In this document: positions 1 to 8,480 of the stretch, one piece after another
Numbering within the stretch: position 1 is the first letter of the stretch
Layout: the number at the start of each line of letters is the position of its first letter
Made by a program: the position numbers and the translations under genes
The notes under the pieces: model-generated
Told to the model about the DNA's origin: nothing
Seen by the model: the letters and a program-made list of their open reading frames with translations, nothing else
Database searches by the model: none
Assembly (NCBI GenBank): GCA_937890525.1
Contig: CALADI010000048.1
Span: forward strand, 124,001-188,000
Origin: an uncultured Clostridia bacterium
GTDB taxonomy: Bacteria; Bacillota; Clostridia; Oscillospirales; Oscillospiraceae
DNA length: 64,000 nucleotides
Direction of reading: 5' to 3'

Positions 1-751
1 CAAGCTGATCCTTCACCAGTTCCGTGGTGGGCTTTCTGCCGATGCTGACGAAAATGCCGTCGGTGTCCACCATAGTCTGCTCTCCGGTGCGCACATCCTT
101 CAGCCGCACGGCGTAGAGTTTCTCGTCGGCAAGCAGTTCGCTGACGGCGCTGTTCCAGCGGAATTCCACATTGGGGGCTTCCATCAGCGCCTTGTGGTAG
201 ATCTTGGTGGCACGCAGGCTGTCCCGGCGGTGCACCAGAATGACCTTCTTCGCCACCCGGGACAGCAGCAGGGCGTCCGCCACGGCGGTGTTGCCGCCGC
301 CGACCACCACCACGGTCTTGGCCCGGTAGAACATCCCGTCACAGGCGGCGCAGTAGTTCACGCCCCTGCCCACCAACGCCTGCTCGTTGGGCAGTCCCAG
401 CTCCCGGTGGGCGGCTCCCGTGGATATGGCGACGGTTCTTGCGTAGAAGGTGCCCTCGGTGGTCTCCACCACCTTGATCTCCGGGCGCAGATCCACCCGC
501 AGTACATCCGCCATCTCGGACTTTGCCCCGAACCGCTCTGCCCCTGCCTGCATATTCTGCCCAAGGGTAAAGCCGTCTACCCCTTCGTGAAAGCCGGGAT
601 AGTTGTCGATCTGGGCGGTGAGCGCCATCTGACCGCCTGCGGACAGCCGCTCGATGACCAGGGTATCCAGTCCGGCTCTTGCGCCGTAGAGTGCGGCGGT
701 GTAGCCCCCGGGGCCGCCGCCGATGATGATGAGATCGTAAATGTGTTCCAT
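1..751 (-). CDS. trxB: thioredoxin-disulfide reductase (3' end beyond window)
   Basis: FAD/NADPH flavoprotein that reduces thioredoxin in the cytoplasm. The first 250 or so codons are visible: an N-terminal FAD-binding IIIGGGPGGY motif, the redox motif CAACDG (about residue 135) and a second dinucleotide-binding GGGNTAVADALLL stretch. The start is ATG at 751 behind GGAGGCAG. It follows trxA by 14 bases on the same strand, so the two are probably one transcript. The C-terminal part lies outside the window. The family identification is secure. Confidence 0.93.
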   Translation of the reverse strand, partial: MEHIYDLIIIGGGPGGYTAALYGARAGLDTLVIERLSAGGQMALTAQIDNYPGFHEGVDGFTLGQNMQAGAERFGAKSEMADVLRVDLRPEIKVVETTEGTFYARTVAISTGAAHRELGLPNEQALVGRGVNYCAACDGMFYRAKTVVVVGGGNTAVADALLLSRVAKKVILVHRRDSLRATKIYHKALMEAPNVEFRWNSAVSELLADEKLYAVRLKDVRTGEQTMVDTDGIFVSIGRKPTTELVKDQL

Positions 752-765
752 GTCTGCCTCCTGTA

Positions 766-1089
766 TCACAGCAGATGCTCTGCCAGAAATTCGTCGATCC
801 GTGCCTTGGACTCCGGCGCTACGATAGAGCCGAGGGCTTCCCCCTTGTGGTAGAGCACCAGGGTGGGGATCACCTCGATCCGCTCCTGCCGGGCAAGGTC
901 GGGAACATCGTCAATGTTCACCTTCGCCACCACCAGCCGGTCGGCGTATTGCTGTGCGATTTTCTCATAAGCGGGGGCGATCCGGCGGCAGTACACGCAC
1001 CAAGGTGCCCAGAAGTCCACCAGAACGGGCTTTTCCCCGTGATTTACCAATTCATTGAAGCGATTCTGATCCAATTCCATAACAGTCAT
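766..1089 (-). CDS. trxA: thioredoxin with CVYC active site
   Basis: A 107-residue single-domain thioredoxin, the usual length. The fold signature is clear: VLVDFWAPWC, then the active site, the central KVNIDDVPDLA strand and the cis-proline region VIPTLVLY. The active-site motif reads WCVYC rather than the canonical WCGPC, so the Gly-Pro pair that tunes redox potential is replaced by Val-Tyr. It lies directly upstream of trxB and should be the reductase's substrate. The start at 1089 has AAGGGG about 10 bases upstream; an in-frame ATG at 1080 is possible. The inference is an ordinary cytoplasmic reductant with altered redox properties. Confidence 0.92.
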   Translation of the reverse strand: MTVMELDQNRFNELVNHGEKPVLVDFWAPWCVYCRRIAPAYEKIAQQYADRLVVAKVNIDDVPDLARQERIEVIPTLVLYHKGEALGSIVAPESKARIDEFLAEHLL

Positions 1090-1152
1090 GAGCCATAGCC
1101 CCTTTCGTTTCTTGATCTTGGCACTAGTATACCCCGCCGCCGGGACAGATTC

Positions 1153-1196
1153 CGTGATTTTATCACGTTGGCAAGGCGGCGGAATCGTGTTATAAT
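1153..1196 (+). promoter_or_regulatory. sortase promoter with upstream palindrome
   Basis: TTGGCA (1168-1173) and TATAAT (1191-1196) are 17 bases apart, and the -10 is extended (TGTTATAAT). Immediately upstream lies the palindrome CGTGAT-TTT-ATCACG (1153-1167), abutting the -35 in the region shared with the divergent trxAB genes. It could be an operator. The binding protein is unknown. Confidence 0.6.
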
Positions 1197-1246
1197 CGAA
1201 TCATCCCAAAGCGGAGGTGAATGCCGGGTCAGACCGGCGGATAAGG

Positions 1247-2023
1247 ATGAAACGAGTGATCCGAATTCTATTGATCGTGGTGTGCCTGTGTGTCATGGGC
1301 TACTCCGGATATCAGCTATATACCATTTACAGCGGCTATGCGCAGGCGGAGAATCTGTACACGGATACGGCGCAGCAGTATGTGAAGCCTGCCCCCACCC
1401 GTCCTGCCCAAGAGCATGACGAGACCAAGCCGCAGGAGCAGGGGGACTATGCCCCTATTCAGGTGGATTTTGACGCCCTGCTTCAGCAGAACGGGGACAT
1501 CGTGGGGTGGCTGTACTGCCCGGATACCGCGCTGAACTACCCCGTGGTGCAGGCGGAGGACAACGACTACTACCTGCGCCGGATGCTGGACGGAAATTAC
1601 AACCACTCCGGCAGCATTTTCATGGACTACCGCTGTGATTCCGGCTTTGCTGACTTCAACAGCATCATCTACGGGCACAATATGAACGACGACAGCATGT
1701 TCGCCGTGCTGGCGGAGTATCAGGATCCCCAGTTCTGCCGGGAGCATCCGTCCATCTACCTGCTGACTCCGGAAGCGGACTACCGGCTGAATGTGATGGC
1801 TTCCGTCCAGACCGATGCCAACTCCGACCTCTATGCTTTCCCGTCGACCCGGGAGGATTTTGACGAATTCCTGCAGGAGCTGATGGACGAGTCCATTCTG
1901 GATGTGGAGCTGGATCTGGCCGGAGTGGAGCGCACGGTGCTGCTGTCCACCTGCTCCTATGAATTCACTGACGCCCGGTATCTGGTGGTGGGGTCGGTGG
2001 AGAAGCTGGACCGCCGGACGTGA
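1247..2023 (+). CDS. class B sortase
   Basis: Membrane-anchored transpeptidase that cleaves a sorting signal and attaches the protein to peptidoglycan or joins pilins. With the 1247 start it has 258 residues: a short basic N-terminus, one membrane anchor (about 5-30), a linker, then the sortase domain. Catalytic residues visible are His144 (YGHN), Cys236 (LSTCSYE) and Arg244 (DARYLVVG). The start is uncertain: a GTG at 1217 overlaps the only good GGAGG, while ATG 1247 follows a seven-codon leader frame (1221-1244) by two bases, which suggests reinitiation. No sorting-signal substrate is seen nearby, so it is probably a housekeeping or orphan sortase. Confidence 0.88.
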   Translation: MKRVIRILLIVVCLCVMGYSGYQLYTIYSGYAQAENLYTDTAQQYVKPAPTRPAQEHDETKPQEQGDYAPIQVDFDALLQQNGDIVGWLYCPDTALNYPVVQAEDNDYYLRRMLDGNYNHSGSIFMDYRCDSGFADFNSIIYGHNMNDDSMFAVLAEYQDPQFCREHPSIYLLTPEADYRLNVMASVQTDANSDLYAFPSTREDFDEFLQELMDESILDVELDLAGVERTVLLSTCSYEFTDARYLVVGSVEKLDRRT

Positions 2024-2134
2024 CGGTTTACGCAGGTTTTACAAACAGGACACAAGGAATTGCTGTTCTTCCCCGGAAAGGGGAAGTATAATGAAAATGT
2101 AAAAGAATGTCTGAAAAGAAAGAAGGGATCGGGT

Positions 2135-2944
2135 ATGATTCAGTTTGAAGAGAAAAAAGGTTTTATCTGCGATATGGATGGCGTGATCTACCACGGCAAC
2201 CGTATCCTGCCCGGGGTTGCGGAGTTCATCGACTGGCTCCACCGGGAGAAGAAGGAATTTCTGTTTTTGACCAACAACAGCGGCTCCACCCCCAGAGAAC
2301 TTCAGCAGAAGCTGGCACGCATGGGGCTGGATGTGCCGGAGAAGCATTTTTACACCAGCGCCTTGGCCACGGCTGCTTTCTTGAAGGAGCAGGCACCGGG
2401 CTGCTCGGTGTACGCCATTGGCGAAGCGGGGCTGCTCAATGCCCTGTATGATGCCGGGATCACCATGAACGATGTGAACCCGGACTATGTGGTCATGGGC
2501 GAGGGCAAGGCGTATTCCCTGGATACCCTGACCAAGGCCACCAATCTGGTGATGAAGGGGGCAAAGCTCATCGGCGCAAACTCCGATTTGTCCGGCCCCA
2601 TTGAAAATGGCATCGCCCCCGCCTGCCGGGCGCTGGTGGCGCCCATCGAGATGGCTACGGGGACACAGGCCTACTTCTGCGGCAAGCCCAATCCGCTGAT
2701 GATGCGCACTGGGCTGCGGCTGCTGGGCTGCCACTCCTCCGAAGCGGTGATGGTGGGCGACCGGATGGATACGGACATCATCTCCGGCATGGAGAGCGGC
2801 ATGTCCACCATTCTGGTGCTGTCCGGTGTGTCCAGCCGGGAGACCCTGCGCACCTTTGCCTACCGTCCCACCATGGTGCTGGACGGAGTGGGGGACATCG
2901 TCAAGCAGGCTCAGCTTCAGAAGAAAGCTCCCCCTGCCAAGTAA
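2135..2944 (+). CDS. HAD-IIA family phosphatase (NagD/AraL-like)
   Basis: A 269-residue HAD superfamily hydrolase of subfamily IIA. Motif I is CDMDGVIYHG, motif II LFLTNNSGSTPREL, the cap carries the region with YVVMGEG, and the last motif is MVGDRMDTDI. Members dephosphorylate small metabolites such as nucleotides, p-nitrophenyl phosphate or sugar phosphates; the true substrate cannot be read from sequence. The start is ATG 2135, after a GAAGGGA site; the frame is open upstream but has no ribosome site there. It lies 111 bases after the sortase, probably co-transcribed, and ends at a strong hairpin. Confidence 0.88.
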   Translation: MIQFEEKKGFICDMDGVIYHGNRILPGVAEFIDWLHREKKEFLFLTNNSGSTPRELQQKLARMGLDVPEKHFYTSALATAAFLKEQAPGCSVYAIGEAGLLNALYDAGITMNDVNPDYVVMGEGKAYSLDTLTKATNLVMKGAKLIGANSDLSGPIENGIAPACRALVAPIEMATGTQAYFCGKPNPLMMRTGLRLLGCHSSEAVMVGDRMDTDIISGMESGMSTILVLSGVSSRETLRTFAYRPTMVLDGVGDIVKQAQLQKKAPPAK

Positions 2945-2953
2945 AAAATACCA

Positions 2954-2991
2954 AAAAACTGCCGTCGCTGATCTCAGCGGCGGCAGTTTTT
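2954..2991. terminator. bidirectional terminator between convergent genes
   Basis: A stem of AAACTGCCG-CGCTG with its complement CAGCG-CGGCAGTTT, a four-base ATCT loop, A-run before and T-run after. It serves the NagD-like gene on the + strand and the mur operon ending at 3013 on the - strand. Confidence 0.88.
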
Positions 2992-3012
2992 GCTTGTACG
3001 GGATGCCTATTG

Positions 3013-3852
3013 TTACGCTTCGGGCGCACCGTCGAGGGCATACCGCTCGATGGCGATGGCGGCGCCGTCTTGGTCGTTGCGCTCGGTCACCGCATCGGCG
3101 GCGGCACGCACAGCTTCCGGGGCATTGCCCATGGCGATGCCAAGACCGGCGGCACGGAGCATGGAGATGTCGTTGCCGCTGTCTCCCATGGTCATGACCT
3201 GCTCCATGGGGATGTGAAGCTTACGGCACAGCCGGGTCAGGGCGCTGCCCTTGGTGGCGCCGGGGTGGGAGATCTCCAGATTGTTTGCCCCCGCCCATAC
3301 GGCGCTGAGAGGCATCTGCCCCAGACGCTCATCCACGGTATCACGCAGATGTTGGGGCACGCAGAGCAGATTCACCTTCTCCACCGGCAAAGTGGGGCAC
3401 AGATCTTCCAGCGAGGGGACGGTCACCCCGTGCTGGGGCATCACCGATTCCAGATGGAAGGTCAGGGTGGGATCGCTGGCTTCCCGGCGCAGATCCTCTG
3501 CCGTCACATACATCCTGCCCTCCGAGGAAAACTCGATCGGCAGGGACAGTTCCCGGGCAAGCCCCAGCAGATCCCGGAGCACCGGGGGCTCCAGACACAG
3601 AGAAGGGCTGACATAGCCGGTTTTCACGCTGCGGGTCTGAGCGCCGTTGCACAATATCATGTGATCCAGCCACGCCTGCGCTTGCGTCAGCGGCGGGGGC
3701 AGGATGTCAAAGGGACGCCCCGTAGCGGGGACGATGTGGATCCCCCGCTGGTGTGCCTGCTCCAGCGCGGCACAAAGCCGGGGGGAAAAGGAATGGTGGT
3801 CGTTTTGTAATGCGGTGCCGTCCAGATCCATTGCGATGAGTTTGATCTCCAT
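3013..3852 (-). CDS. Cof-type HAD-IIB phosphatase
   Basis: A 279-residue HAD-IIB (Cof) hydrolase. Motif I is AMDLDGTAL near the N-terminus; the C-terminal motif is TMGDSGNDISML followed by GIAMGNA. Cof proteins dephosphorylate sugar phosphates, phosphoamino acids or flavin precursors; the substrate here is unknown. The start is ATG 3852 with AAAGGAA upstream. It is the last gene of the murQ-PTS-mupG unit, 13 bases after mupG, so a role on a phosphorylated amino sugar is possible, but that is inferred from position only. Confidence 0.87.
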   Translation of the reverse strand: MEIKLIAMDLDGTALQNDHHSFSPRLCAALEQAHQRGIHIVPATGRPFDILPPPLTQAQAWLDHMILCNGAQTRSVKTGYVSPSLCLEPPVLRDLLGLARELSLPIEFSSEGRMYVTAEDLRREASDPTLTFHLESVMPQHGVTVPSLEDLCPTLPVEKVNLLCVPQHLRDTVDERLGQMPLSAVWAGANNLEISHPGATKGSALTRLCRKLHIPMEQVMTMGDSGNDISMLRAAGLGIAMGNAPEAVRAAADAVTERNDQDGAAIAIERYALDGAPEA

Positions 3853-3865
3853 AGGGTTCCTTTCT

Positions 3866-4912
3866 TTACGGGCGAACCAGCATGAACTTCTGACCGCCAC
3901 GGATGCAGTCCATCAGCAGACGGGCATTTGCGGGGACGCTGCCGATGACATTCACCCGGGAGTCCGCCGCCAGCGGGGAACGGATCATCTGGATCTCCCC
4001 GGTGTATCTGCCGTAGGTTTCGTTGTCGATGGTGATGGCGCCCCGGTCACGGCAGATGCAGTTGCAGGCTGTGACAGGCGTGCCGATGCAGGAGTAGGTG
4101 CGGGACTCGGTGAAGCGGATCAGCCACTTGGGGGAGTCCACCCGGCAGGTGAACACCTGACCGTAGAGGGTTTCGTACTCCGGCATGAGCTGGGCAGGCA
4201 CGCTGATGATCCCTTCTTTGCAGAAAGTCTCGATCCGCTGCTGCTCGGTGTCGCTGAGCCCGGGATCGGCAAGGAAAATGTCGTCCATGCCAAAGCGCAG
4301 GGCAAGATCCACAAAGGCGGCGCTGGGCAGCGCATTGCGGTGGGCTTCCAGCGTGGGCAGCCCCTCGAAAATGGGCCCCCGCTTTTGAATGTCGCCGGGG
4401 ATGAATGCCTGGACTTTCAGTCCGGCGTTTTGCAGGTTACGGGTGACATCCAGCAGCATTTCTTCGTCCAATCCCGTCTCCGGGCGGGGGTAGAAATTGT
4501 GCAGGGCGAATACCTGCTTTCCTCCGGCGCAGATCATGCGGGCGTCGGATTCAGAGGTGGTGGATGCGTTGAGCACGATGGGCATTTTTTCAGCCATGGC
4601 CCCGATCTCCTCCCGGGAGAAGCCGTAATCGATCCGCAGCGCCCATACCCCTAGACGAATGGCGAGCCGGATCAGATCCGGCTCGCCAAACTGGGCACAA
4701 GTCTTGGTCGATACATCAGCGACGATCCGGAAGCCGTGATCCGCCAGCTTGCGGCAGACGGATTCTGCCCGACGGCAGTAATCCGGATCGAATTCTTCGC
4801 TGATGTGCAAAGAGAGGAATACCGGGGCTCCTGTACCCGCCCACCGCCGCAGTGTGGGCCACTGGGCGTCAAAGGTAGACAGGTAAACAGAGAATCCCAG
4901 AGAATCAGGCAT
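3866..4912 (-). CDS. mupG: 6-phospho-N-acetylmuramidase, MupG/DUF871 family
   Basis: A 348-residue protein of the MupG family (formerly DUF871): an N-terminal TIM barrel (about 1-235, with VFLSLHISEE, RIDYGFS and ALHNFYPRPETG) and a small C-terminal cyclophilin-like domain (about 245-348). In Staphylococcus aureus the enzyme splits MurNAc-6-phosphate-GlcNAc, imported by the PTS, into MurNAc-6-phosphate and GlcNAc. The context fits: it overlaps the PTS gene by 8 bases and is in one operon with murQ. ATG 4912 with AAGGA upstream is preferred over a TTG two codons earlier. The expected substrate is a disaccharide from peptidoglycan turnover. Confidence 0.9.
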   Translation of the reverse strand: MPDSLGFSVYLSTFDAQWPTLRRWAGTGAPVFLSLHISEEFDPDYCRRAESVCRKLADHGFRIVADVSTKTCAQFGEPDLIRLAIRLGVWALRIDYGFSREEIGAMAEKMPIVLNASTTSESDARMICAGGKQVFALHNFYPRPETGLDEEMLLDVTRNLQNAGLKVQAFIPGDIQKRGPIFEGLPTLEAHRNALPSAAFVDLALRFGMDDIFLADPGLSDTEQQRIETFCKEGIISVPAQLMPEYETLYGQVFTCRVDSPKWLIRFTESRTYSCIGTPVTACNCICRDRGAITIDNETYGRYTGEIQMIRSPLAADSRVNVIGSVPANARLLMDCIRGGQKFMLVRP

Positions 4913-6338
4913 TGGCAACGTCCTTTTCCTTGATGCCGAACCAGGTGATGATGAAGCCCATGATATAGGCGATCACCAGACCCAGCACGAAGTAGAGCAT
5001 CATCATGGGGGTCTTCATCAAGGGAGTGGCAACCAGACCGGAGGGGCCCCAAGCGATGGCCTGCACGCCCATCAGCATGCAGAATGCGCCGCCGAAGCCG
5101 GCACCCAGACCGGCGGTGACGAAGGGCTTGCCCATGGGCAGGGTGACGCCGTAGATCAGAGGCTCGCCCACGCCCAGGATACCGGCGGGCAGAGCGCCCA
5201 GGATGGTCTGCTGCATCCGCAGGTTCTTGACCTTACGGGACTTGACATAGATAGCAAGGGCAGCACCGACCTGACCGGCACCGGCCATGGCCAGGCAGGG
5301 GAACAGGGAAACGCCGCCCATCTGCTCCAGCTGCACGGAGTAAATGGGGATCAGACCATGGTGCAGACCCAGCAGAACCATGGGCAGGAACACGGCGGAC
5401 ATAACGAAGCCGGAGATAATGGCAACAACGGGGTTGGTGGAAGCCACCAGCAGGTTCAGCACCCAAACCAGACCGTCGGAGATGTAGCCGGTGACGGGCA
5501 TCAGGACGAACAGGTAGATGGTGCCGGTGACCAGAATGGAGACCAGCGGGGTCACGATCAGATCCAGAACATCGGGCACATGCTTACGCACCCACTTCTC
5601 GATCTTGGACAGCAGGAACACGCCGACGATGACGCCGATGATGCCGCCCTTGCCGGTGGTCAGGATGGAGTTCAGGGGAACCTCAGCATTGTACAGGCCC
5701 AGAGCGGTGGAGATCGCCACAACCTGAGAGCCGATGGAGATGGCGCCGATCATACCGCCCAGAGCGGGGGTAGCACCGAACACCTCAGCGGCACGCACGC
5801 CGGTGTAGATGGCAAAGTAGCCCAGGAAAGCTGCGCCGAACAGGGAGAACAGGTTCTGCAGGATGAACCAGAAGCCTGCGCCGGAGGCAATGCCAGCGGC
5901 ACACACGGGGATCTGACCCATCAGGGAAGCGAAGCCGTTGAACAGGCCGCCTGCGATGACAGCGGGGATCAGGGGAGTGAAGATGTTGGCAATGAGCCGC
6001 AGGGCGTCCTTGACCTTGCTCTGCTTCTGACCGGCCTTCACAGCCGCCTTGTTCTCTTCCCAGCTCTTGTCGGTGGAGGTACCGCCTGCACCCAGACCGG
6101 CATCTACCTTAAACAGGTCGGTGACCTTTCTGGCCTTGCCGGGTCCGAGAATGATCTGCATGGTGGAGTCCTCCACCACACCCAGAACACCCTCGGTGTT
6201 CTTCAGTCCTGCGATGTCGGCCTTGGAGTTATCCTTCAGGGTAACACGTAGCCGGGTCATGCAGTTTGTGGCGCTGGCCACGTTCTCTTTGCCGCCGACC
6301 AGCTTCAGGATTTCTTTGGAAAGTTCCTGATTCGTCAT
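4905..6338 (-). CDS. murP: PTS transporter EIIBC, MurNAc type
   Basis: A 477-residue PTS permease. An N-terminal EIIB domain (about 1-80) carries the phosphorylatable Cys in NCMTRLRVTL, a linker follows, then an EIIC domain of about ten membrane segments containing GVGEPLIYGV. There is no EIIA domain, as in known MurP proteins, which borrow an EIIA from another system. It lies between murQ and mupG, so the cargo is most likely MurNAc or MurNAc-GlcNAc, phosphorylated at C6 on entry. The start is ATG 6338 with GAGGTG upstream. The family (EIIBC glucose/sucrose class) is certain; substrate is inferred from neighbours. Confidence 0.9.
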   Translation of the reverse strand: MTNQELSKEILKLVGGKENVASATNCMTRLRVTLKDNSKADIAGLKNTEGVLGVVEDSTMQIILGPGKARKVTDLFKVDAGLGAGGTSTDKSWEENKAAVKAGQKQSKVKDALRLIANIFTPLIPAVIAGGLFNGFASLMGQIPVCAAGIASGAGFWFILQNLFSLFGAAFLGYFAIYTGVRAAEVFGATPALGGMIGAISIGSQVVAISTALGLYNAEVPLNSILTTGKGGIIGVIVGVFLLSKIEKWVRKHVPDVLDLIVTPLVSILVTGTIYLFVLMPVTGYISDGLVWVLNLLVASTNPVVAIISGFVMSAVFLPMVLLGLHHGLIPIYSVQLEQMGGVSLFPCLAMAGAGQVGAALAIYVKSRKVKNLRMQQTILGALPAGILGVGEPLIYGVTLPMGKPFVTAGLGAGFGGAFCMLMGVQAIAWGPSGLVATPLMKTPMMMLYFVLGLVIAYIMGFIITWFGIKEKDVANA

Positions 6339-6387
6339 TTCTTACACCTCTTCTTGATATTTTTGTGCCGAGGATCTCGGCCATATG

Positions 6388-6405
6388 AAACAGCGGACGC
6401 TGTTT
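6388..6405. other. hairpin between murQ and murP
   Basis: AAACAGCG-GA-CGCTGTTT is a perfect 8-bp inverted repeat in the 78-base gap between murQ and the PTS gene. There is no T-run, so it is more likely an mRNA processing or stability element than a terminator. It may lower expression of the distal genes relative to murQ. Confidence 0.45.
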
Positions 6406-6416
6406 GCTTACATTTG

Positions 6417-7313
6417 TCAGATGATGGCCTGACGGACATGGCCGTGAGCCTTCTCCAGCCGCGCCATTGCCTCTTCCACCGAGCAGTCCGCCAGGATCAT
6501 GGTGATGGCGGTCTTGGCAGAGCCGTTTGCTGCGGCGATCTTCTCCTTGGCGGTCTCGCGATCCACGCCGGTGGCTTCCATGACGATGTTCTGGGCACGG
6601 ACATGGAGCTTTTCGTTGGTCTGCATCACATCCACCATGAGATTCTGGTAGGCCTTGCCGGTGGAGACCATGGTAGCGGTGGAGATCATGTTCAGGATCA
6701 GCTTCTGGCAGGTGCCGGCCTTCAGCCGGGTAGAACCGGTGAGCACCTCAGGACCGGGAACCACCTCGATGGCAAGCTCTGCCGCCTGACCGATGGCGCT
6801 TCCGGGGTTGCAGGAGATGGCAACGGTGTGGCAGCCGGTCTGCTTGGCGTAGTCCAGACCACCCAGCACATAGGGGGTGCGTCCGGAAGCGGCGATGCCG
6901 ATGACGATGTCCCGGGATTCCAGACCGATGTTCACCAGATCATCGTGACCCAGTTCCCGGCTGTCCTCTGCGCCTTCCACCGCCTTGACGAAGGCCTTCT
7001 CGCCGCCTGCGATCAGACCCACTACGGTCTCGGGGGAAACGCCGAAGGTGGGGGGACACTCCACAGCGTCCAGCACGCCCAGACGGCCGCTGGTGCCGGC
7101 GCCCATATAGATGATCCGTCCGCCGGAGGAGATGGACTCAATGGCCCATTCCACGCACTTGGCGATCTGGGGAAGGGCGGGGGTGATGGCAGCGGGGACC
7201 TTGACATCCTCTTGATTCATGACCTGGACCAGTTCCATGGGGGTCATGGTATCCAGATTCATTGTGTTCTGATTCCGGGTCTCGGTGGACATATTCTTCA
7301 GATTCAAACTCAT
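6417..7313 (-). CDS. murQ: N-acetylmuramic acid 6-phosphate etherase
   Basis: A 298-residue SIS-domain lyase that removes the lactyl ether from MurNAc-6-phosphate, giving GlcNAc-6-phosphate and D-lactate in the cytoplasm. Typical segments are present: RIIYMGAGTSGRLGVLDAVE with the conserved Glu, a second Glu in VEGAEDSRELG, GIAASGRTPYVLGG, and GSTRLKAGTCQK. The length is normal. ATG 7313 is chosen over ATG 7319 because AGGAG is 8 bases away rather than 2. It is the first gene of the four-gene operon, and its product feeds NagA (56-57 kb). Confidence 0.96.
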   Translation of the reverse strand: MSLNLKNMSTETRNQNTMNLDTMTPMELVQVMNQEDVKVPAAITPALPQIAKCVEWAIESISSGGRIIYMGAGTSGRLGVLDAVECPPTFGVSPETVVGLIAGGEKAFVKAVEGAEDSRELGHDDLVNIGLESRDIVIGIAASGRTPYVLGGLDYAKQTGCHTVAISCNPGSAIGQAAELAIEVVPGPEVLTGSTRLKAGTCQKLILNMISTATMVSTGKAYQNLMVDVMQTNEKLHVRAQNIVMEATGVDRETAKEKIAAANGSAKTAITMILADCSVEEAMARLEKAHGHVRQAII

Positions 7314-7357
7314 ATGCATCGCTCCTTTGTACAGATCAGGGGTCGCTTTTTACATCT

Positions 7358-7386
7358 ATGATAGAATGTATCACACTTTATGTCAA
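7358..7386 (-). promoter_or_regulatory. promoter of the murQ operon
   Basis: On the minus strand TTGACA (7381-7386) and TATCAT (7358-7363) are separated by 17 bases, placing the transcript start about 35-40 bases before murQ. Confidence 0.82.
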
Positions 7387-7393
7387 TAAAAGG

Positions 7394-7418
7394 TTGAAAC
7401 AATGAAATATTGTTTCAA
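7394..7418. promoter_or_regulatory. candidate MurR operator palindrome
   Basis: TTGAAACAAT-GAAAT-ATTGTTTCAA is a perfect 10-bp inverted repeat with a 5-base centre. It lies 7 bases upstream of the murQ -35 and within the intergenic region shared with the divergent RpiR-family gene. A second, smaller repeat TTCAA-AACA-TTGAA (7414-7427) overlaps it. RpiR-family operators often contain GAAA/TTTC arms, so this is the best candidate site for the adjacent regulator. Confidence 0.7.
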
Positions 7419-7598
7419 AACATTGAAGAAAACCTGCGGCTATATTCTATTTTGTGAAACAAAAACAGTTTGACAAAAAAGAAAATATACATTATGCACA
7501 AAAATGAGTGAAATAATTTGGTAACTCAGACAATGGTGCTTCCGCCGAAAAACCGATAGAATAGAACCCATATTTGATGAAAGGCGGTACTGGCTGCA

Positions 7599-8459
7599 AT
7601 GGGAAGTGTTTTGCTGAGGCTCCGGGAGGCATCCAAGGGCTTCACCCCCACGGAAAAGGAGGTCGCCCGGCATATTCTGGAGGATCCCAGACTGGTGGAG
7701 GAATTGAGCGTCCATGAACTGGCCAAGCGGACTTACGCTTCCCCGTCCACCATTGTGCGGATGTGCAACCACACCGGATACGCCGGGTACAAAGAATTTC
7801 GCAGAGCAGTGATCCAAGAGCTGATCCTGCGGGATCAGAATAAGAAGGAAGAGCGCAAACAGCTTCAGCGCTCGGATACCTTGGAGGATATCGTCACCAA
7901 GGTGACCTACCGAAACATCATGTCCTTGGAGGATACCAAGGATCTGCTGGACTACGATGTGCTGCGCCGGTGCCTGCACATGATCCGCAATGCCCGGTGC
8001 ATCTATCTGTTCGGCATGGGTGCCTCTCTGTGTGCCGCCAAGGATGCCTATTTGAAGTTTCTGCGGATGAACAAGCCCTGCGTGGTGAACGAGGACTGGC
8101 ATTCCCAGCTGCTTCAGGCGAGAAATGCCACCGGCGAGGATCTGGGCATCGCATTTTCCTACTCCGGTCATACGGTGGAGGTGGTGGAGTGCATGAAGGC
8201 GCTGAAGCAGAACCATGTGCCATCCATTGCCATCACCCGGTGCGTTTCCTCCCCGGTGTCGGATCTGGCAGATGAGCGGCTGTACACCACCGCCAGCGAA
8301 GCCCTGTTCCGCAGCGGCGCCATGTCCTCCCGGATCTCGCAGCTGAATATCATCGATATTCTGTATGCGGCGCTGACCAACGAGGAGTACGATCTGGCGC
8401 TGGACCAGTTCTCCCGTACCCATATCCATAAGCCGGACGAAAGCGAGGGCATGATGTGA
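7599..8459 (+). CDS. murR: RpiR/MurR-family regulator
   Basis: A 286-residue regulator: an N-terminal helix-turn-helix of the RpiR type (about 1-80, with FTPTEKEVARHIL and YASPSTIVRMCNHTGY) and a C-terminal SIS sugar-phosphate-binding domain (about 125-265, with YLFGMGASLCAAKDAYLK and IAFSYSGHTVEV). MurR proteins bind MurNAc-6-phosphate and control murQ/murP. Here it is divergent from murQ, which supports that role. The start is ATG 7599 with an AAAGGCGG site. A TTGACA at 7470-7475 is upstream, but its -10 partner is unclear. The name is by context; other RpiR ligands cannot be excluded. Confidence 0.87.
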   Translation: MGSVLLRLREASKGFTPTEKEVARHILEDPRLVEELSVHELAKRTYASPSTIVRMCNHTGYAGYKEFRRAVIQELILRDQNKKEERKQLQRSDTLEDIVTKVTYRNIMSLEDTKDLLDYDVLRRCLHMIRNARCIYLFGMGASLCAAKDAYLKFLRMNKPCVVNEDWHSQLLQARNATGEDLGIAFSYSGHTVEVVECMKALKQNHVPSIAITRCVSSPVSDLADERLYTTASEALFRSGAMSSRISQLNIIDILYAALTNEEYDLALDQFSRTHIHKPDESEGMM

Positions 8460-8480
8460 CCCGGATCGAAAAATTCGGGA

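Noticed and set aside
1247..2023. Pilus or sortase-substrate gene cluster
   Set aside because: No LPxTG-like or NPxTN-like protein with a membrane anchor and basic tail was found beside the sortase.
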